From: Pseudoalteromonas carrageenovora IAM 12662
Lineage (GTDB): Bacteria > Pseudomonadota > Gammaproteobacteria > Enterobacterales > Alteromonadaceae
NCBI RefSeq assembly: GCF_900239935.1
Contig: NZ_LT965928.1
Location: 1,114,197-1,178,196 of the forward strand
Reading direction: 5' to 3'
DNA: 64,000 bases
A program made the position numbers and the translations under genes. Positions 1 to 8,083 of this stretch are shown piece after piece. Under the pieces are notes generated by a model. That model was not told the DNA's origin. It was given only the letters and a program-made list of their open reading frames with translations, and ran no database searches. Each line of letters starts with the position of its first letter. Position 1 is the first letter of the stretch.

Positions 1-941
1 AGGCTCAAGCGGTCTACATCAAGACCACGTGCTGCTACGTCTGTTGCAATAACAACGTTTAGCATGCCATTTTTTAAGCGATCTACAGTGCGCTCACGCG
101 CTTGCTGGTTCATGTCACCGTTAAGTGGAGCAGCAGAGAAACCTTCGCGCTCTAATAATTCAGCAAGTTGAACTGTGTCGTTACGAGTACGTACGAAAAC
201 AATAGCACCTTCATATTGCTCAGCTTCTAAGAAACGAACAATCGCTTTGTTTTTGTGTACGTGTGCGTTCCAAAACACTTGCTCAACAGATGATACTGTA
301 GAGTTACGCGCAGAAATATGAACCTGTTCAGGGTTATTCATATATTTGCTGCTGATGTTTTGAATTTGCTTAGGCATAGTCGCAGAGAAAAGACATGTTT
401 GCTTTTCACGCGGCGTTTTTTCCATGATGTTTTCAACATCATCGATAAAGCCCATACGTAACATTTCATCGGCTTCATCAAGTACAAGTGCTTGTAAAGC
501 ATCAAACTTGATAGTGCCACGGTTAATGTGATCAATTAAGCGACCAGGAGTCGCAACAATAATTTGTGCGCCACGACGAAGTGCGCTTAATTGAATGCTG
601 TAGCTTTGGCCACCATAAAGTGCCAATACTTCTACACCACGAGTGTGTTTTGCATATTGTTCAAATGCCTCAGCAACTTGGATCGCAAGCTCACGTGTTG
701 GTGTGAGTACAAGGATCTGTGGCTGTTTCACAGACGGGTCAATATTGTTTAGTAATGGCAGTGCAAATGCTGCTGTTTTACCTGTACCCGTTTGTGCTAG
801 TCCCAGTACGTCCTTTCTTTCTAGCAATAACGGTATACATTGAGCTTGGATTTCAGATGGTGTCTTGTAACCCAACTCTTCAACTGCCTTCAAAATTGCA
901 GGAGAAAGATTTAGAGATTCAAACGTGACTGGTTCTGACAT
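1..941 (-). CDS. deaD: DEAD-box ATP-dependent RNA helicase DeaD/CsdA (partial, C-terminus beyond window start)
   Basis: The minus-strand frame opens with ATG at 941 and runs off the left edge after about 313 codons. It begins [14 protein letters not shown] and shows the Q motif (residues 24-34), Walker [10 protein letters not shown] (about 49-57), the DEAD box LDEADEM, FSATMP (motif III) and the motif V/VI approach [11 protein letters not shown]. The match to CsdA/DeaD is close, down to the FVRTRN and LNGDMNQ segments. Family members unwind RNA, help ribosomal subunit assembly and are often cold-induced. The missing part would hold the end of the helicase core and the DbpA-like RNA-binding tail. 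Identity within the DEAD family is inferred from the core alone. Confidence 0.93.
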   Translation of the reverse strand, partial: MSEPVTFESLNLSPAILKAVEELGYKTPSEIQAQCIPLLLERKDVLGLAQTGTGKTAAFALPLLNNIDPSVKQPQILVLTPTRELAIQVAEAFEQYAKHTRGVEVLALYGGQSYSIQLSALRRGAQIIVATPGRLIDHINRGTIKFDALQALVLDEADEMLRMGFIDDVENIMEKTPREKQTCLFSATMPKQIQNISSKYMNNPEQVHISARNSTVSSVEQVFWNAHVHKNKAIVRFLEAEQYEGAIVFVRTRNDTVQLAELLEREGFSAAPLNGDMNQQARERTVDRLKNGMLNVVIATDVAARGLDVDRLS

Positions 942-1047
942 TAATACGCCTCAACGAATTTAAAGAGGCGCGCATTATATAGGATTCACGAGGCAAATGC
1001 TTGTATAAATTACAACTAATTTGTATGTGATTGATGCTGGTCGAAAT

Positions 1048-1085
1048 TTAACCAGTTTAATTTTTTGATTTATTAAACTGGTTAA
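1048..1085 (-). terminator. Hairpin downstream of grxA
   Basis: A 14-bp perfect inverted repeat (1048-1061 with 1072-1085, arm TTAACCAGTTTAAT) with a 10-nt loop lies just past the grxA stop. No long U tract follows on the minus strand, so termination is likely but unproven. Confidence 0.5.
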
Positions 1086-1102
1086 CAGATTGGCTACAAA
1101 CC

Positions 1103-1366
1103 TTATTTATAAAGTCCTAGGTTTTCTTTAGCGTATGCTTCAAATTCTGTAAATCCACCGATGTGAGTTTGGTCTACAAAAATCTGTGGAACAGTTGGGC
1201 AAGGTTTGCCTGCTGATTTTTCAAGGTCAGCTTTGCTGATACCTTCTTTGATGATATCGATATAACGAAATTTAAAATCGTCACGTTCATTTGATAGTTG
1301 CTCGGCAACATCTTTAGCTCGTACACAAAATGGGCAGCCTTCACGGCCAAAAATTACTGTAAGCAT
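1103..1366 (-). CDS. grxA: Glutaredoxin 1 (GrxA)
   Basis: This 87-residue protein has the redox centre CPFC (C11-C14) in the context FGREGCPFCVRAKD. The glutathione-site motif TVPQIFVDQ contains the conserved cis-proline, and GGFTEF follows. Length and sequence match GrxA, which uses glutathione to reduce ribonucleotide reductase and other disulfides in the cytoplasm. The enterobacterial centre is CPYC; the Phe here is a conservative change. An SD-like GGAGA sits upstream on the minus strand. The gene stands alone between deaD and the divergent signalling operon. Confidence 0.95.
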   Translation of the reverse strand: MLTVIFGREGCPFCVRAKDVAEQLSNERDDFKFRYIDIIKEGISKADLEKSAGKPCPTVPQIFVDQTHIGGFTEFEAYAKENLGLYK

Positions 1367-1473
1367 AGTTATCTCCTCAATTTAATTAATATCATATTAA
1401 GCGATTAAAAAATTATTTAAAGATAAAAAAAGCGATTACACCATTCTAATAAATTTATAAATCAGAGAATGCT

Positions 1474-1498
1474 TCGCAATATGATTTGCAAAATGCAA
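1474..1498. promoter_or_regulatory. Tandem LuxO-type operator, copy 1
   Basis: A perfect palindrome TTGCAAAATGCAA lies at 1486-1498. It is preceded exactly 12 bp upstream, sharing one base, by a degenerate copy TCGCAATATGATT (1474-1486). The same layout occurs at 6216, 7094 and 8084. It matches the LuxO consensus TTGCA-W3-TGCAA as I recall it from vibrios. The site lies about 100 bp before the predicted sigma-54 start of the 1623 operon, a normal distance for an enhancer-binding protein. Confidence 0.7.
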
Positions 1499-1569
1499 AT
1501 AGATGGATGTTGCTTAATATACTAATACTTAAGTCTATGAAAATTAGCATTTTTACAAAAGCATATTTA

Positions 1570-1585
1570 TGGCACATAACTTGAT
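1570..1585 (+). promoter_or_regulatory. Candidate sigma-54 promoter of the receiver-hydrolase-kinase operon
   Basis: The sequence TGGCACATAACTTGAT has a perfect -24 element (TGGCAC) and correct spacing to TTG at -12. The usual GC at -12 reads GA. Predicted start is near 1595, leaving a leader of about 28 nt before the ATG at 1623. The -12 mismatch lowers certainty. Confidence 0.45.
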
Positions 1586-1622
1586 GATTAATATTCATAC
1601 ACTGGGTTAATTAGAGCACTTT

Positions 1623-2660
1623 ATGAATAATAACAGTCACGTTTTAGAGATTATCCAAGCGGTAATAGGTAAATACTGTGAAACCCGCAATCGCGATTTT
1701 TCGGTGACTCTAATCAATAAGTTACAATGCAATTATGTATGCTTGCAAGTTTCTCCTGAGCAAATAATAGCGCAATGTGAAGAGTTTTTAACACCAGGTT
1801 TAGCGTCGGTAAAAAATAGTTTTTTACTTACAGTAGAAGCTAATATCCAAGGTGTTAGTTTTCATTATTGGGTTGATGATTCTGAGCAGGTAAAGTCATT
1901 AGATGTAAATGGCCTTTTAGCGACTAAAGAGTCAGTAAATTTAGCACTTGATATTAACCAAAATGTAGATGTTTTAACTGATTGCGAATCGTTATTTAAA
2001 AGCTGTCTAAAGATGTCTGCACACACACATGATCGGTTCGGTTTAAATTTTAAATTATTTAACAGTACAATCAGAGAGTCGGTACAACTTGAAGATTTAA
2101 GGCATCTAAGCGCAGATACTTTAAAAAGCAAGTTAGATAATGACAGCCTAAACACCCACATAAAACTTTGCTCTATCAACGATATCAATCAATTAAGCCA
2201 AGCTCATAAATTTTCGAAAAGAGTTTTGGGCTGGCCTTTTTTTGATACTGATTTAATCGCTATTTTAGCAACATTACATACTCAAACTCGTTTATCAATT
2301 TTAGTTGCTGATGATAGCCTGCCAAGTCAGGTAGCAACTAAAGTAATGCTTGAAATGCTGGGTTGCGCAGTAACGTGTGCTGAAAATGGTGCGAGTGCTT
2401 TGTCGCTAGCTCAAAGCGAAACATTTGATTTGCTGCTTTTAGATGAACGTATGCCTGGTATGTTTGGCAGTGACGTAGCGCAGCAGTTAATTAGTCAAAA
2501 TACACCTAATAATAATACACCTAAAGTTATTTTAACGGGGATCACTGGTGATGAACAAATAGCTGAGTTATTTAAAAAAGGAATAACCCACTACTTACAA
2601 AAACCAGTAACAAAAGCGGTACTTGAGAAGTTTATTAAACCTTGGCAGCTTGCGTCTTAA
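1623..2660 (+). CDS. Receiver-domain protein with an unrecognised N-terminal domain
   Basis: The 345-residue product ends in a CheY-like receiver (about 228-343). It shows the acidic pair in VADDS, the phosphoacceptor D274 in LLLLDERMPG, Thr in ILTGIT and the invariant Lys in LQKPVT. Residues 1-225 match no family I know; they are mixed alpha/beta with no membrane segment or DNA-binding motif. There is no output domain after the receiver, so it may act by protein contact or as a phosphate sink for the hybrid kinase two genes downstream. It is the first gene of a tight operon (gap of 22 bp to the next start) behind a LuxO-type operator and a candidate sigma-54 promoter. Confidence 0.8.
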   Translation: MNNNSHVLEIIQAVIGKYCETRNRDFSVTLINKLQCNYVCLQVSPEQIIAQCEEFLTPGLASVKNSFLLTVEANIQGVSFHYWVDDSEQVKSLDVNGLLATKESVNLALDINQNVDVLTDCESLFKSCLKMSAHTHDRFGLNFKLFNSTIRESVQLEDLRHLSADTLKSKLDNDSLNTHIKLCSINDINQLSQAHKFSKRVLGWPFFDTDLIAILATLHTQTRLSILVADDSLPSQVATKVMLEMLGCAVTCAENGASALSLAQSETFDLLLLDERMPGMFGSDVAQQLISQNTPNNNTPKVILTGITGDEQIAELFKKGITHYLQKPVTKAVLEKFIKPWQLAS

Positions 2661-2682
2661 ATAGCTCCATAAGGAGATGACT

Positions 2683-3276
2683 ATGTGTGATTTATCTAAA
2701 ACTGCGCTTATTTTAATTGGTTTTCAAAACGATTACTTTTCACCTCAAGGTGTTTTATATGATGTGGTTGAAGAGTCATCAAGAGTTACTGGCGTGGTAA
2801 AAAATACGCTCTCGTTACTTACTCATTGCGCAGAAAAGTTCGCGTTAGTAATTAATACCCCAATTCATTTCACGCAAAATTATAGCGAGCTTAAAAATCC
2901 TATTGGCATATTAAAATCAATTGCTGATGCTGGGGCGTTTAAATCAGGGTCGTATGGTGCTCAAACTATTGATCAGTTATATCAATTTAAGCATGTTATT
3001 GATGAGATCCCAGGGAAGCGTGGACTCAACGCTTTTACTCATACGCATTTAGCTCAAACACTTAAAAATAACAATGTGAGTGAGATTGTATTAGCAGGAA
3101 CCGTTACCTCTATTTGTATAGACTCTACCGCACGTTCTGCAGTTGATTTAGGCTTTGACGTTACTATTTTGAGCGATTGTACATCGAGCAGAACTCCTTT
3201 TGAGCAAACATTTTACTGTGAGGAGGTATTTCCTCTGTATGCGCGTGTAATTAGCAGTAATATTTTTACAAAATAA
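2683..3276 (+). CDS. Isochorismatase-family cysteine hydrolase
   Basis: An in-frame ATG lies at 2677, but AAGGAG at 2671-2676 abuts it; the ATG at 2683 has ideal 6-nt spacing and is chosen (197 residues). The family's catalytic triad is visible: D17 in GFQNDYF, K112 in PGKRGLNAF and C145 in TVTSICIDST, with the cis-peptide context GTVTS before it. Members hydrolyse isochorismate or amide substrates such as nicotinamide; the substrate here cannot be read from sequence. Its position between a receiver protein and a sensor kinase is unusual. It could make or degrade a small molecule that the kinase senses, but that is inference. Confidence 0.85.
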   Translation: MCDLSKTALILIGFQNDYFSPQGVLYDVVEESSRVTGVVKNTLSLLTHCAEKFALVINTPIHFTQNYSELKNPIGILKSIADAGAFKSGSYGAQTIDQLYQFKHVIDEIPGKRGLNAFTHTHLAQTLKNNNVSEIVLAGTVTSICIDSTARSAVDLGFDVTILSDCTSSRTPFEQTFYCEEVFPLYARVISSNIFTK

Positions 3277-3286
3277 TGGAGGAAGT

Positions 3287-6097
3287 ATGGATAATAACGA
3301 CGAACTCCAGGTACAAATTCAGTACGCATTAGTAGAGAAGCTTTCTAATAGTAATCGCCGACAAGCAAAACTATTGGCAATACTAGATGAGTGCATATTT
3401 GAGTGTGATAAACATCTAAACCTTACTTATATAAACGAAGCATGGCAAAACAAACTTGGTTATTCGAGTAATGAATTAGTTGGCTCAAATATTACTAAGC
3501 TAATGAACTGCGATGATATTATGCATTTTGTTGCCTATAGTTGCAGCCTACTTGAAGGGAAGTTGCCACCAAGTACAGAAATACAGCTTAAAAATAAAGC
3601 CGGTTTAACAAACTGGTTCGAACTTAGATTAGTTTATGATGAAACAAGCGGATTTATTGGTTCGTTATATGATATTCAGCGCCACAAAGACTTTCAACTT
3701 TTACTTACCCAGCAACAAAAATACGTAAAGCGTTTATCCCTCGTAGCAAGCCATACTAATAATTTAGTTATAATTACTGACAAGTTCGGCCTAATAGAAT
3801 GGGTTAATAACAGCTTTGAAACGCTTACGGGTTACACTTGCGATGAAGTTATCGGAACTTCTCCAGGTAAACTATTACAGGGCCCAAAAACCTGTAAGGA
3901 AACCTGTAAAGTAATGTCTAATGCGATAAAAAATGGATTACCGTTTCAGGTTGAAACAGTTAATTACGATAAAAACGGGAATCTATACTGGGTTGCTATT
4001 GATGCGAATCCCGTTCGGGATGATGTGGGCGAGGTGAAGCATTTTATTGCTATTGAAACCAATATCACGCAACGCGTAAAAGCTGAGCAAGCTATGGCAG
4101 AGACAGAATATAACTACCATTCTGTTGTTGATAATATACCTGATATTGTTTTGCGACTTGATACAAATGGGAAATTACTATTTATAAATCAAGCTTGGCA
4201 AAGAGTTTTAAACTCTCAAGTTGAACAGAGTATTGGCTTAGCGCTTATTAAGTTTATTGCTAAAGATGATGTTGAAAAAGTAACAAGCACTTTACTCAAC
4301 TACAAAACGGGCAAGCGTGATATTAGTCGCTTTGATGTTCGGTTAATTAATGCCCAAGGCTTTGATAATTGGGTAGAGATAACACTTACACCTATATTCA
4401 ATGATTATGATAATAGCTTGTCCTCTATAGCTGCAACCCTTGTTGATATTCAAGAGCGAATTGAAGGTGAGAAGATTCTGCTTGAGGCTAAGCATCAAGC
4501 TGAAATACTCGCGGAATCTAAGAGCCGCTTTATGGCTAATATTAGCCATGAAATACGTACACCATTGAATGCAGTTATTGGCTCAGCTGATATTTTGCAT
4601 CATACAGGCCTAACAACTGAACAAATGCGTTACACGCAAATGATTAAGACAAGTTCTGACGCTCTACTGAGCGTGCTTGATGATGTATTGACTTATTCAC
4701 GATTTGAAGCACAAGCAATTTCTTTAGATAACCGACCTTTTAGTGTTGATACATGTATAGAAGAAGCGATTGATATTGTTACCGAGAGTGCCTTACAAAA
4801 AGGGCTTGAAGTTATTTTTGATTTTTACCCTGATGTACCTACACAAGTCGTTGGTGACCATGCTCGTATAAGGCAAATAGCGATTAATTTATTAGCTAAT
4901 GCGATTAAGTTTACAGAGCAGGGGGTAATTACGGTTACGGTTAAATGTATAAAAATAGCAGGCGAAGATCTAACTCTTCAGCTATCGGTTAAAGATACAG
5001 GGATAGGCATAGCTAAAAGTAAGATAGAAAGTATGTTTATGCCATTTATTCAATCCGATAACTCAATTACAAGGCAACATGGAGGGAGTGGTTTAGGGCT
5101 CGCTATTTGTAAACAAATTTGTGATGTGGTCAAAGGTGATATATCTGTTAGCTCTGAGCTGACAAAAGGTAGTGAGTTTGTGGTTAACTACCCATTAAAA
5201 ATTGATACAACCGATTCTATTTTAAGGGAAGGGTTTGCAGCTAGAAGCAAAAAATCAAAAGTGTGGATTATTGGAAGTAATAAAATATTAAAAACAGCTC
5301 TTGAACATACACTTACTCGATACTCAATATCTTTTGATTGTTATGAGTTATGTCCTAGTACGCCTACATTTGACAACCCACCTGACGCAATAGTATTAAC
5401 AGATCCACAACTTTTAGCTCAAACACGCCAATGCATAGATACTTACAAGTTTCTTAATACTCCATGCTTATTAAATATTGATTTGAAAGGTAAAAGCCTA
5501 TTACCAAAAAACTCAAGTGAGAATGAGCTAACAATAAACGGGCCATTTAAAGTATCGCACTTGCCACGAGCTATGAGTTTACTCGAAGAGCAGCTATTTC
5601 ACTTAGATATAATATATACAAATCGCGACGAGAAGGAAGTTGTCACTTTTAGTGATAAGCCGGCCCATCTCAACGGTCTCAATGTACTTGTAGCTGAGGA
5701 TAATAAAAATAATCAGGTTGTAATTAGGCAGTTTTTAGAGCAAAAAGGTTGCCAAGTAGACATTGCAAATGATGGTCAAGAAGCAATTACGATGGCTAAG
5801 AGTAAAAAAATAGATCTTATTTTTATGGATATACAAATGCCTATTTTAGACGGTATTTCTGCCACGAAGGCCATTAGAGAACTCGGTATTTTAACACCCA
5901 TCATAGCGCTTACTGCAAATGCGATTCACGGAGATAAGGAGCGCTTTATTGATGCGGGTATGAATGACTATTTGGCTAAGCCAATAGTAAGTAATACTCT
6001 TTATTCTTTACTCGAAAAATACACTCCTCACCAAGTAACTGAATCTAAACATTTAAAGCTTATTCGATTAGCTGAAGTATGGGAAAAGCTATCTTAA
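3287..6097 (+). CDS. Soluble three-PAS hybrid sensor histidine kinase
   Basis: The 936-residue protein has no signal peptide or membrane segment, so it should be cytoplasmic. Domains in order: three PAS/PAC modules (about 20-130, 150-260 and 270-395), a HisKA domain with the H-box ANISHEIRTPLNAV (H421), an HATPase_c domain with its N box (NLLANAIKFTEQG), DTGIGI and GGSGLGLAIC, a degenerate receiver-like stretch (about 655-765), and a full receiver (about 793-910) with D848 in FMDIQMP and Lys in YLAKPIV. It has no HPt domain, so it needs a separate one; the gene at 8203 supplies it. The start at 3287 has GGAGG upstream and lies 10 bp after the hydrolase gene. The ligand of the PAS domains is unknown. 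Confidence 0.93.
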   Translation: MDNNDELQVQIQYALVEKLSNSNRRQAKLLAILDECIFECDKHLNLTYINEAWQNKLGYSSNELVGSNITKLMNCDDIMHFVAYSCSLLEGKLPPSTEIQLKNKAGLTNWFELRLVYDETSGFIGSLYDIQRHKDFQLLLTQQQKYVKRLSLVASHTNNLVIITDKFGLIEWVNNSFETLTGYTCDEVIGTSPGKLLQGPKTCKETCKVMSNAIKNGLPFQVETVNYDKNGNLYWVAIDANPVRDDVGEVKHFIAIETNITQRVKAEQAMAETEYNYHSVVDNIPDIVLRLDTNGKLLFINQAWQRVLNSQVEQSIGLALIKFIAKDDVEKVTSTLLNYKTGKRDISRFDVRLINAQGFDNWVEITLTPIFNDYDNSLSSIAATLVDIQERIEGEKILLEAKHQAEILAESKSRFMANISHEIRTPLNAVIGSADILHHTGLTTEQMRYTQMIKTSSDALLSVLDDVLTYSRFEAQAISLDNRPFSVDTCIEEAIDIVTESALQKGLEVIFDFYPDVPTQVVGDHARIRQIAINLLANAIKFTEQGVITVTVKCIKIAGEDLTLQLSVKDTGIGIAKSKIESMFMPFIQSDNSITRQHGGSGLGLAICKQICDVVKGDISVSSELTKGSEFVVNYPLKIDTTDSILREGFAARSKKSKVWIIGSNKILKTALEHTLTRYSISFDCYELCPSTPTFDNPPDAIVLTDPQLLAQTRQCIDTYKFLNTPCLLNIDLKGKSLLPKNSSENELTINGPFKVSHLPRAMSLLEEQLFHLDIIYTNRDEKEVVTFSDKPAHLNGLNVLVAEDNKNNQVVIRQFLEQKGCQVDIANDGQEAITMAKSKKIDLIFMDIQMPILDGISATKAIRELGILTPIIALTANAIHGDKERFIDAGMNDYLAKPIVSNTLYSLLEKYTPHQVTESKHLKLIRLAEVWEKLS

Positions 6098-6215
6098 AAT
6101 CAAAATTATAGTTAAAGAACCATGAGAGTATTTGATTAAATATCAAATTAATCTAATCTTTTAGAAGTAAGTTATATTTTATTTATAATGTTTAAAGGTT
6201 GTTTTTAGCGTGTTT

Positions 6216-6240
6216 TTTCATATTGAATCGCATATTGCAA
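6216..6240. promoter_or_regulatory. Tandem LuxO-type operator, copy 2
   Basis: TCGCATATTGCAA (6228-6240) has one mismatch to TTGCA-W3-TGCAA. It is preceded 12 bp upstream by TTTCATATTGAAT (6216-6228), itself a near-perfect palindrome. The centre is about 150 bp upstream of the predicted sigma-54 start of the small membrane protein gene. Confidence 0.6.
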
Positions 6241-6355
6241 CTCAAGATGAAAATTTAATTCGGCAAGAATTGATAATACTACCTAACTAAATATCTCGTT
6301 CGTTTAATTGCTTGATCTTATTATGTATTTTATTTTTTGATCTAGACTTAGTTAG

Positions 6356-6372
6356 TTGGCACGGCTTTCGCA
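6356..6372 (+). promoter_or_regulatory. Strong sigma-54 promoter of the small membrane protein gene
   Basis: TTGGCACGGCTTTCGCA matches the -24/-12 consensus TTGGCACG-N4-TTGCA at all but one base (TCGCA for TTGCA). The GG (6358-6359) and GC (6370-6371) are exactly 12 bp apart. Predicted start is near 6383, about 49 nt before the ATG at 6432. It is the best sigma-54 match I found in the window. Confidence 0.75.
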
Positions 6373-6431
6373 ATATACCTATTAAATTAAACGAATATAG
6401 TTTAAATGTTTTACATTTTAAGAGGTGCACA

Positions 6432-6722
6432 ATGCAAACAAATACAAAAGCTAAACCACAAACAAAGAGTATTAGCTGGGTTTTAACCCCGGAAATTATG
6501 GCTTTATCTATTTTGCTTGTAGCTGCCTTAGTTATTAGTATTACGGTATTAAGAGATACAAGCTCTCTTGAACCTTTAGCTGATATTAAGCCAATGTCAT
6601 TCTCACAAACTGATTTAGAAGACGCCCAATTAATGAATGATACTTTTGACTCTAAAAATCCAAATTACGCACAGCATTTAGATACATCAAAAAGTGAAGA
6701 AATCACAACATTTTCAAACTAG
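6432..6722 (+). CDS. Small one-pass membrane protein under sigma-54 control
   Basis: The frame is open from 6312, but ATG 6432 is chosen: it has AGAGGTG upstream, and the sigma-54 promoter at 6356 would start transcription downstream of the earlier start. The 96-residue product has a basic N-terminus (about 1-15), one hydrophobic segment (about 22-42, from LTPEIMALSILLVAALVI), then an acidic, Ser/Asp/Asn-rich tail of about 50 residues. A positive-inside topology would put the tail in the periplasm. I do not recognise the family. Its placement inside the LuxO-like island, with a tandem operator and its own terminator, makes it a likely output of the activator at 8587. Confidence 0.75.
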   Translation: MQTNTKAKPQTKSISWVLTPEIMALSILLVAALVISITVLRDTSSLEPLADIKPMSFSQTDLEDAQLMNDTFDSKNPNYAQHLDTSKSEEITTFSN

Positions 6723-6731
6723 AGACTTTTG

Positions 6732-6760
6732 CGCAGGTAACCATGTTGCCTGCGTTTTTT
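6732..6760 (+). terminator. Rho-independent terminator after the small membrane protein gene
   Basis: A 9-bp stem with one wobble pair (CGCAGGTAA, 6732-6740, with TTGCCTGCG, 6746-6754) and a 5-nt loop is followed by six T. It closes a monocistronic unit. Confidence 0.85.
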
Positions 6761-7093
6761 ACGCCCATCAAACTTCCTTAATTTTCAATTAGAAATATTT
6801 AGCAATGCTTCTCCCTCTATTAATAATACTTAATGTTTATTCCTAAATCATTTTTGCGGCTACTTAGTAAGCCGTTGTATAAAGCACACACTTTTTAGAT
6901 AGCTAAAAATTAAAGTAATACCAACCTGTATAAATATCGCTCAATTTAACGAATTAGATTGCACTATAAGATAGTTAAAAATTCTTTATTTAGAACATAG
7001 ATACAAAAACTTTTGTCTAGTTTTAGCGTATTTTTCTTAACGTTATATAAACCGATATATAAGCAGGTTGTATAAAACTCATGAGTTAGTGCG
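6761..7093. other. AT-rich intergenic region with an imperfect inverted repeat
   Basis: No gene is seen. CAACCTG (6922-6928) and CAGGTTG (7064-7070) form the ends of an imperfect inverted repeat about 149 bp apart; 13 of 16 outer bases pair, as in a small MITE-like unit. A short hairpin CGGCT/AGCCG lies near 6855. I looked for a Qrr-like small RNA and saw no recognisable core. Confidence 0.35.
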
Positions 7094-7118
7094 TTGCAAT
7101 CTGAATTGCAAAATGCAA
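7094..7118. promoter_or_regulatory. Tandem LuxO-type operator, copy 3
   Basis: A perfect TTGCAAAATGCAA (7106-7118) is preceded 12 bp upstream by TTGCAATCTGAAT (7094-7106). The centre is about 120 bp upstream of the predicted sigma-54 start for the EAL gene. Confidence 0.7.
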
Positions 7119-7205
7119 ATGCTTTAGGAGGTGAGCAAAGGTAAATTATATCGTTTTAACTTACTGAATTTATTATCTTATTGTTGCTCTTTTCGGTTTT
7201 AAAAA

Positions 7206-7221
7206 TGGTCTGTAAATTGCT
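7206..7221 (+). promoter_or_regulatory. Sigma-54 promoter of the EAL gene
   Basis: TGGTCTGTAAATTGCT fits TGG-N4-N4-TTGCW, with GG (7207-7208) and GC (7219-7220) exactly 12 bp apart and a perfect -12 element. Predicted start is near 7232, about 30 nt before the ATG at 7263. Confidence 0.65.
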
Positions 7222-7262
7222 ATATGTAAAGGAGACCATCTGATAAAGCCACGGAGCAAATA

Positions 7263-8075
7263 ATGAATGCATTTAATACCTTAGAATCCTCAAACTCGGT
7301 AAACTTAGCCAGGTGGCATGAGCTTGAACAAATCATGACTGACGCAATGCAAAATAATTATTTCAAAATGGTGTATCAGCCTTTGGTTTCATTAGCATCA
7401 GGTAAGTTAGTGGGTTTTGAGTCACTAGTTAGATGTGATTCTCCTCGGTTTGGCATTGTGGGGCCCGATGAGTTTATTCCTCATGTAGAGCAGTCTGGCA
7501 TGATATTAGATTTAGGTGATTGGATTTTTGAACAAAGCTTATCTGATTTAAAGCAGATGAGGCACTTAGGTATGACCGACTTAGCTATTTCTTTAAATAT
7601 CTCACCCGTACAAATTTTAGATGGCGATGTATTTTCAAAAGTTATGGGGTTACTCGAAAAGCATGATATCCCGCCTCATGCAGTAAAAGTAGAATTAACA
7701 GAAACAGCGCTAATTCATAGCCCTGCAAAAATAGCAAAAGCGTTTGAGAACTTTCATAAAGAAGGTGTAAAAGTGTGGATAGATGACTTTGGTACTGGTT
7801 ATGCCTCGCTTGGTTTGCTTCGTCAATTTGATATTGATGGTCTAAAAATAGATCGTAGTTTTGTAAGTGGTATTGCTAGTAATAATGAAGACTTTACCTT
7901 ATGCAGTGCAATCATTGCGATGGCACAAAGACTCGGTTTAGAAACCGTTGCAGAGGGAATTGAGGAAAATGAACAACTTCAAATACTAGAGCAGTTAGGG
8001 TGTGATATTGCTCAAGGCTATCTGCTTGATAAGCCACAAACATTATCTAAAAGTATTGAAATTTGGGCGCCGTAG
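7263..8075 (+). CDS. Stand-alone EAL-domain c-di-GMP phosphodiesterase
   Basis: The 270-residue protein is essentially one EAL domain after about 20 leader residues. Signature residues are present: E in FESLVR (ESL for EAL), Asn in LNISPVQ, Glu in VELTETAL, the pair in IDDFGTGYAS, Lys in LKIDRSFV and Glu in TVAEGIEE. All metal- and base-binding positions I can place are kept, so it should hydrolyse c-di-GMP to pGpG. No GGDEF, receiver or membrane segment is present, so control is probably at transcription, through the tandem operator at 7094 and the sigma-54 promoter at 7206. An SD-like ACGGAGC precedes the ATG. Lowering c-di-GMP would favour motility over biofilm. Confidence 0.92.
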   Translation: MNAFNTLESSNSVNLARWHELEQIMTDAMQNNYFKMVYQPLVSLASGKLVGFESLVRCDSPRFGIVGPDEFIPHVEQSGMILDLGDWIFEQSLSDLKQMRHLGMTDLAISLNISPVQILDGDVFSKVMGLLEKHDIPPHAVKVELTETALIHSPAKIAKAFENFHKEGVKVWIDDFGTGYASLGLLRQFDIDGLKIDRSFVSGIASNNEDFTLCSAIIAMAQRLGLETVAEGIEENEQLQILEQLGCDIAQGYLLDKPQTLSKSIEIWAP

Positions 8076-8083
8076 CACATAGC

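Noticed and set aside
6761..7093. Qrr-like small RNA gene
   Set aside because: A LuxO-like activator suggests one, but I saw neither the conserved Qrr core nor a sigma-54 promoter followed by a terminator in this gap.
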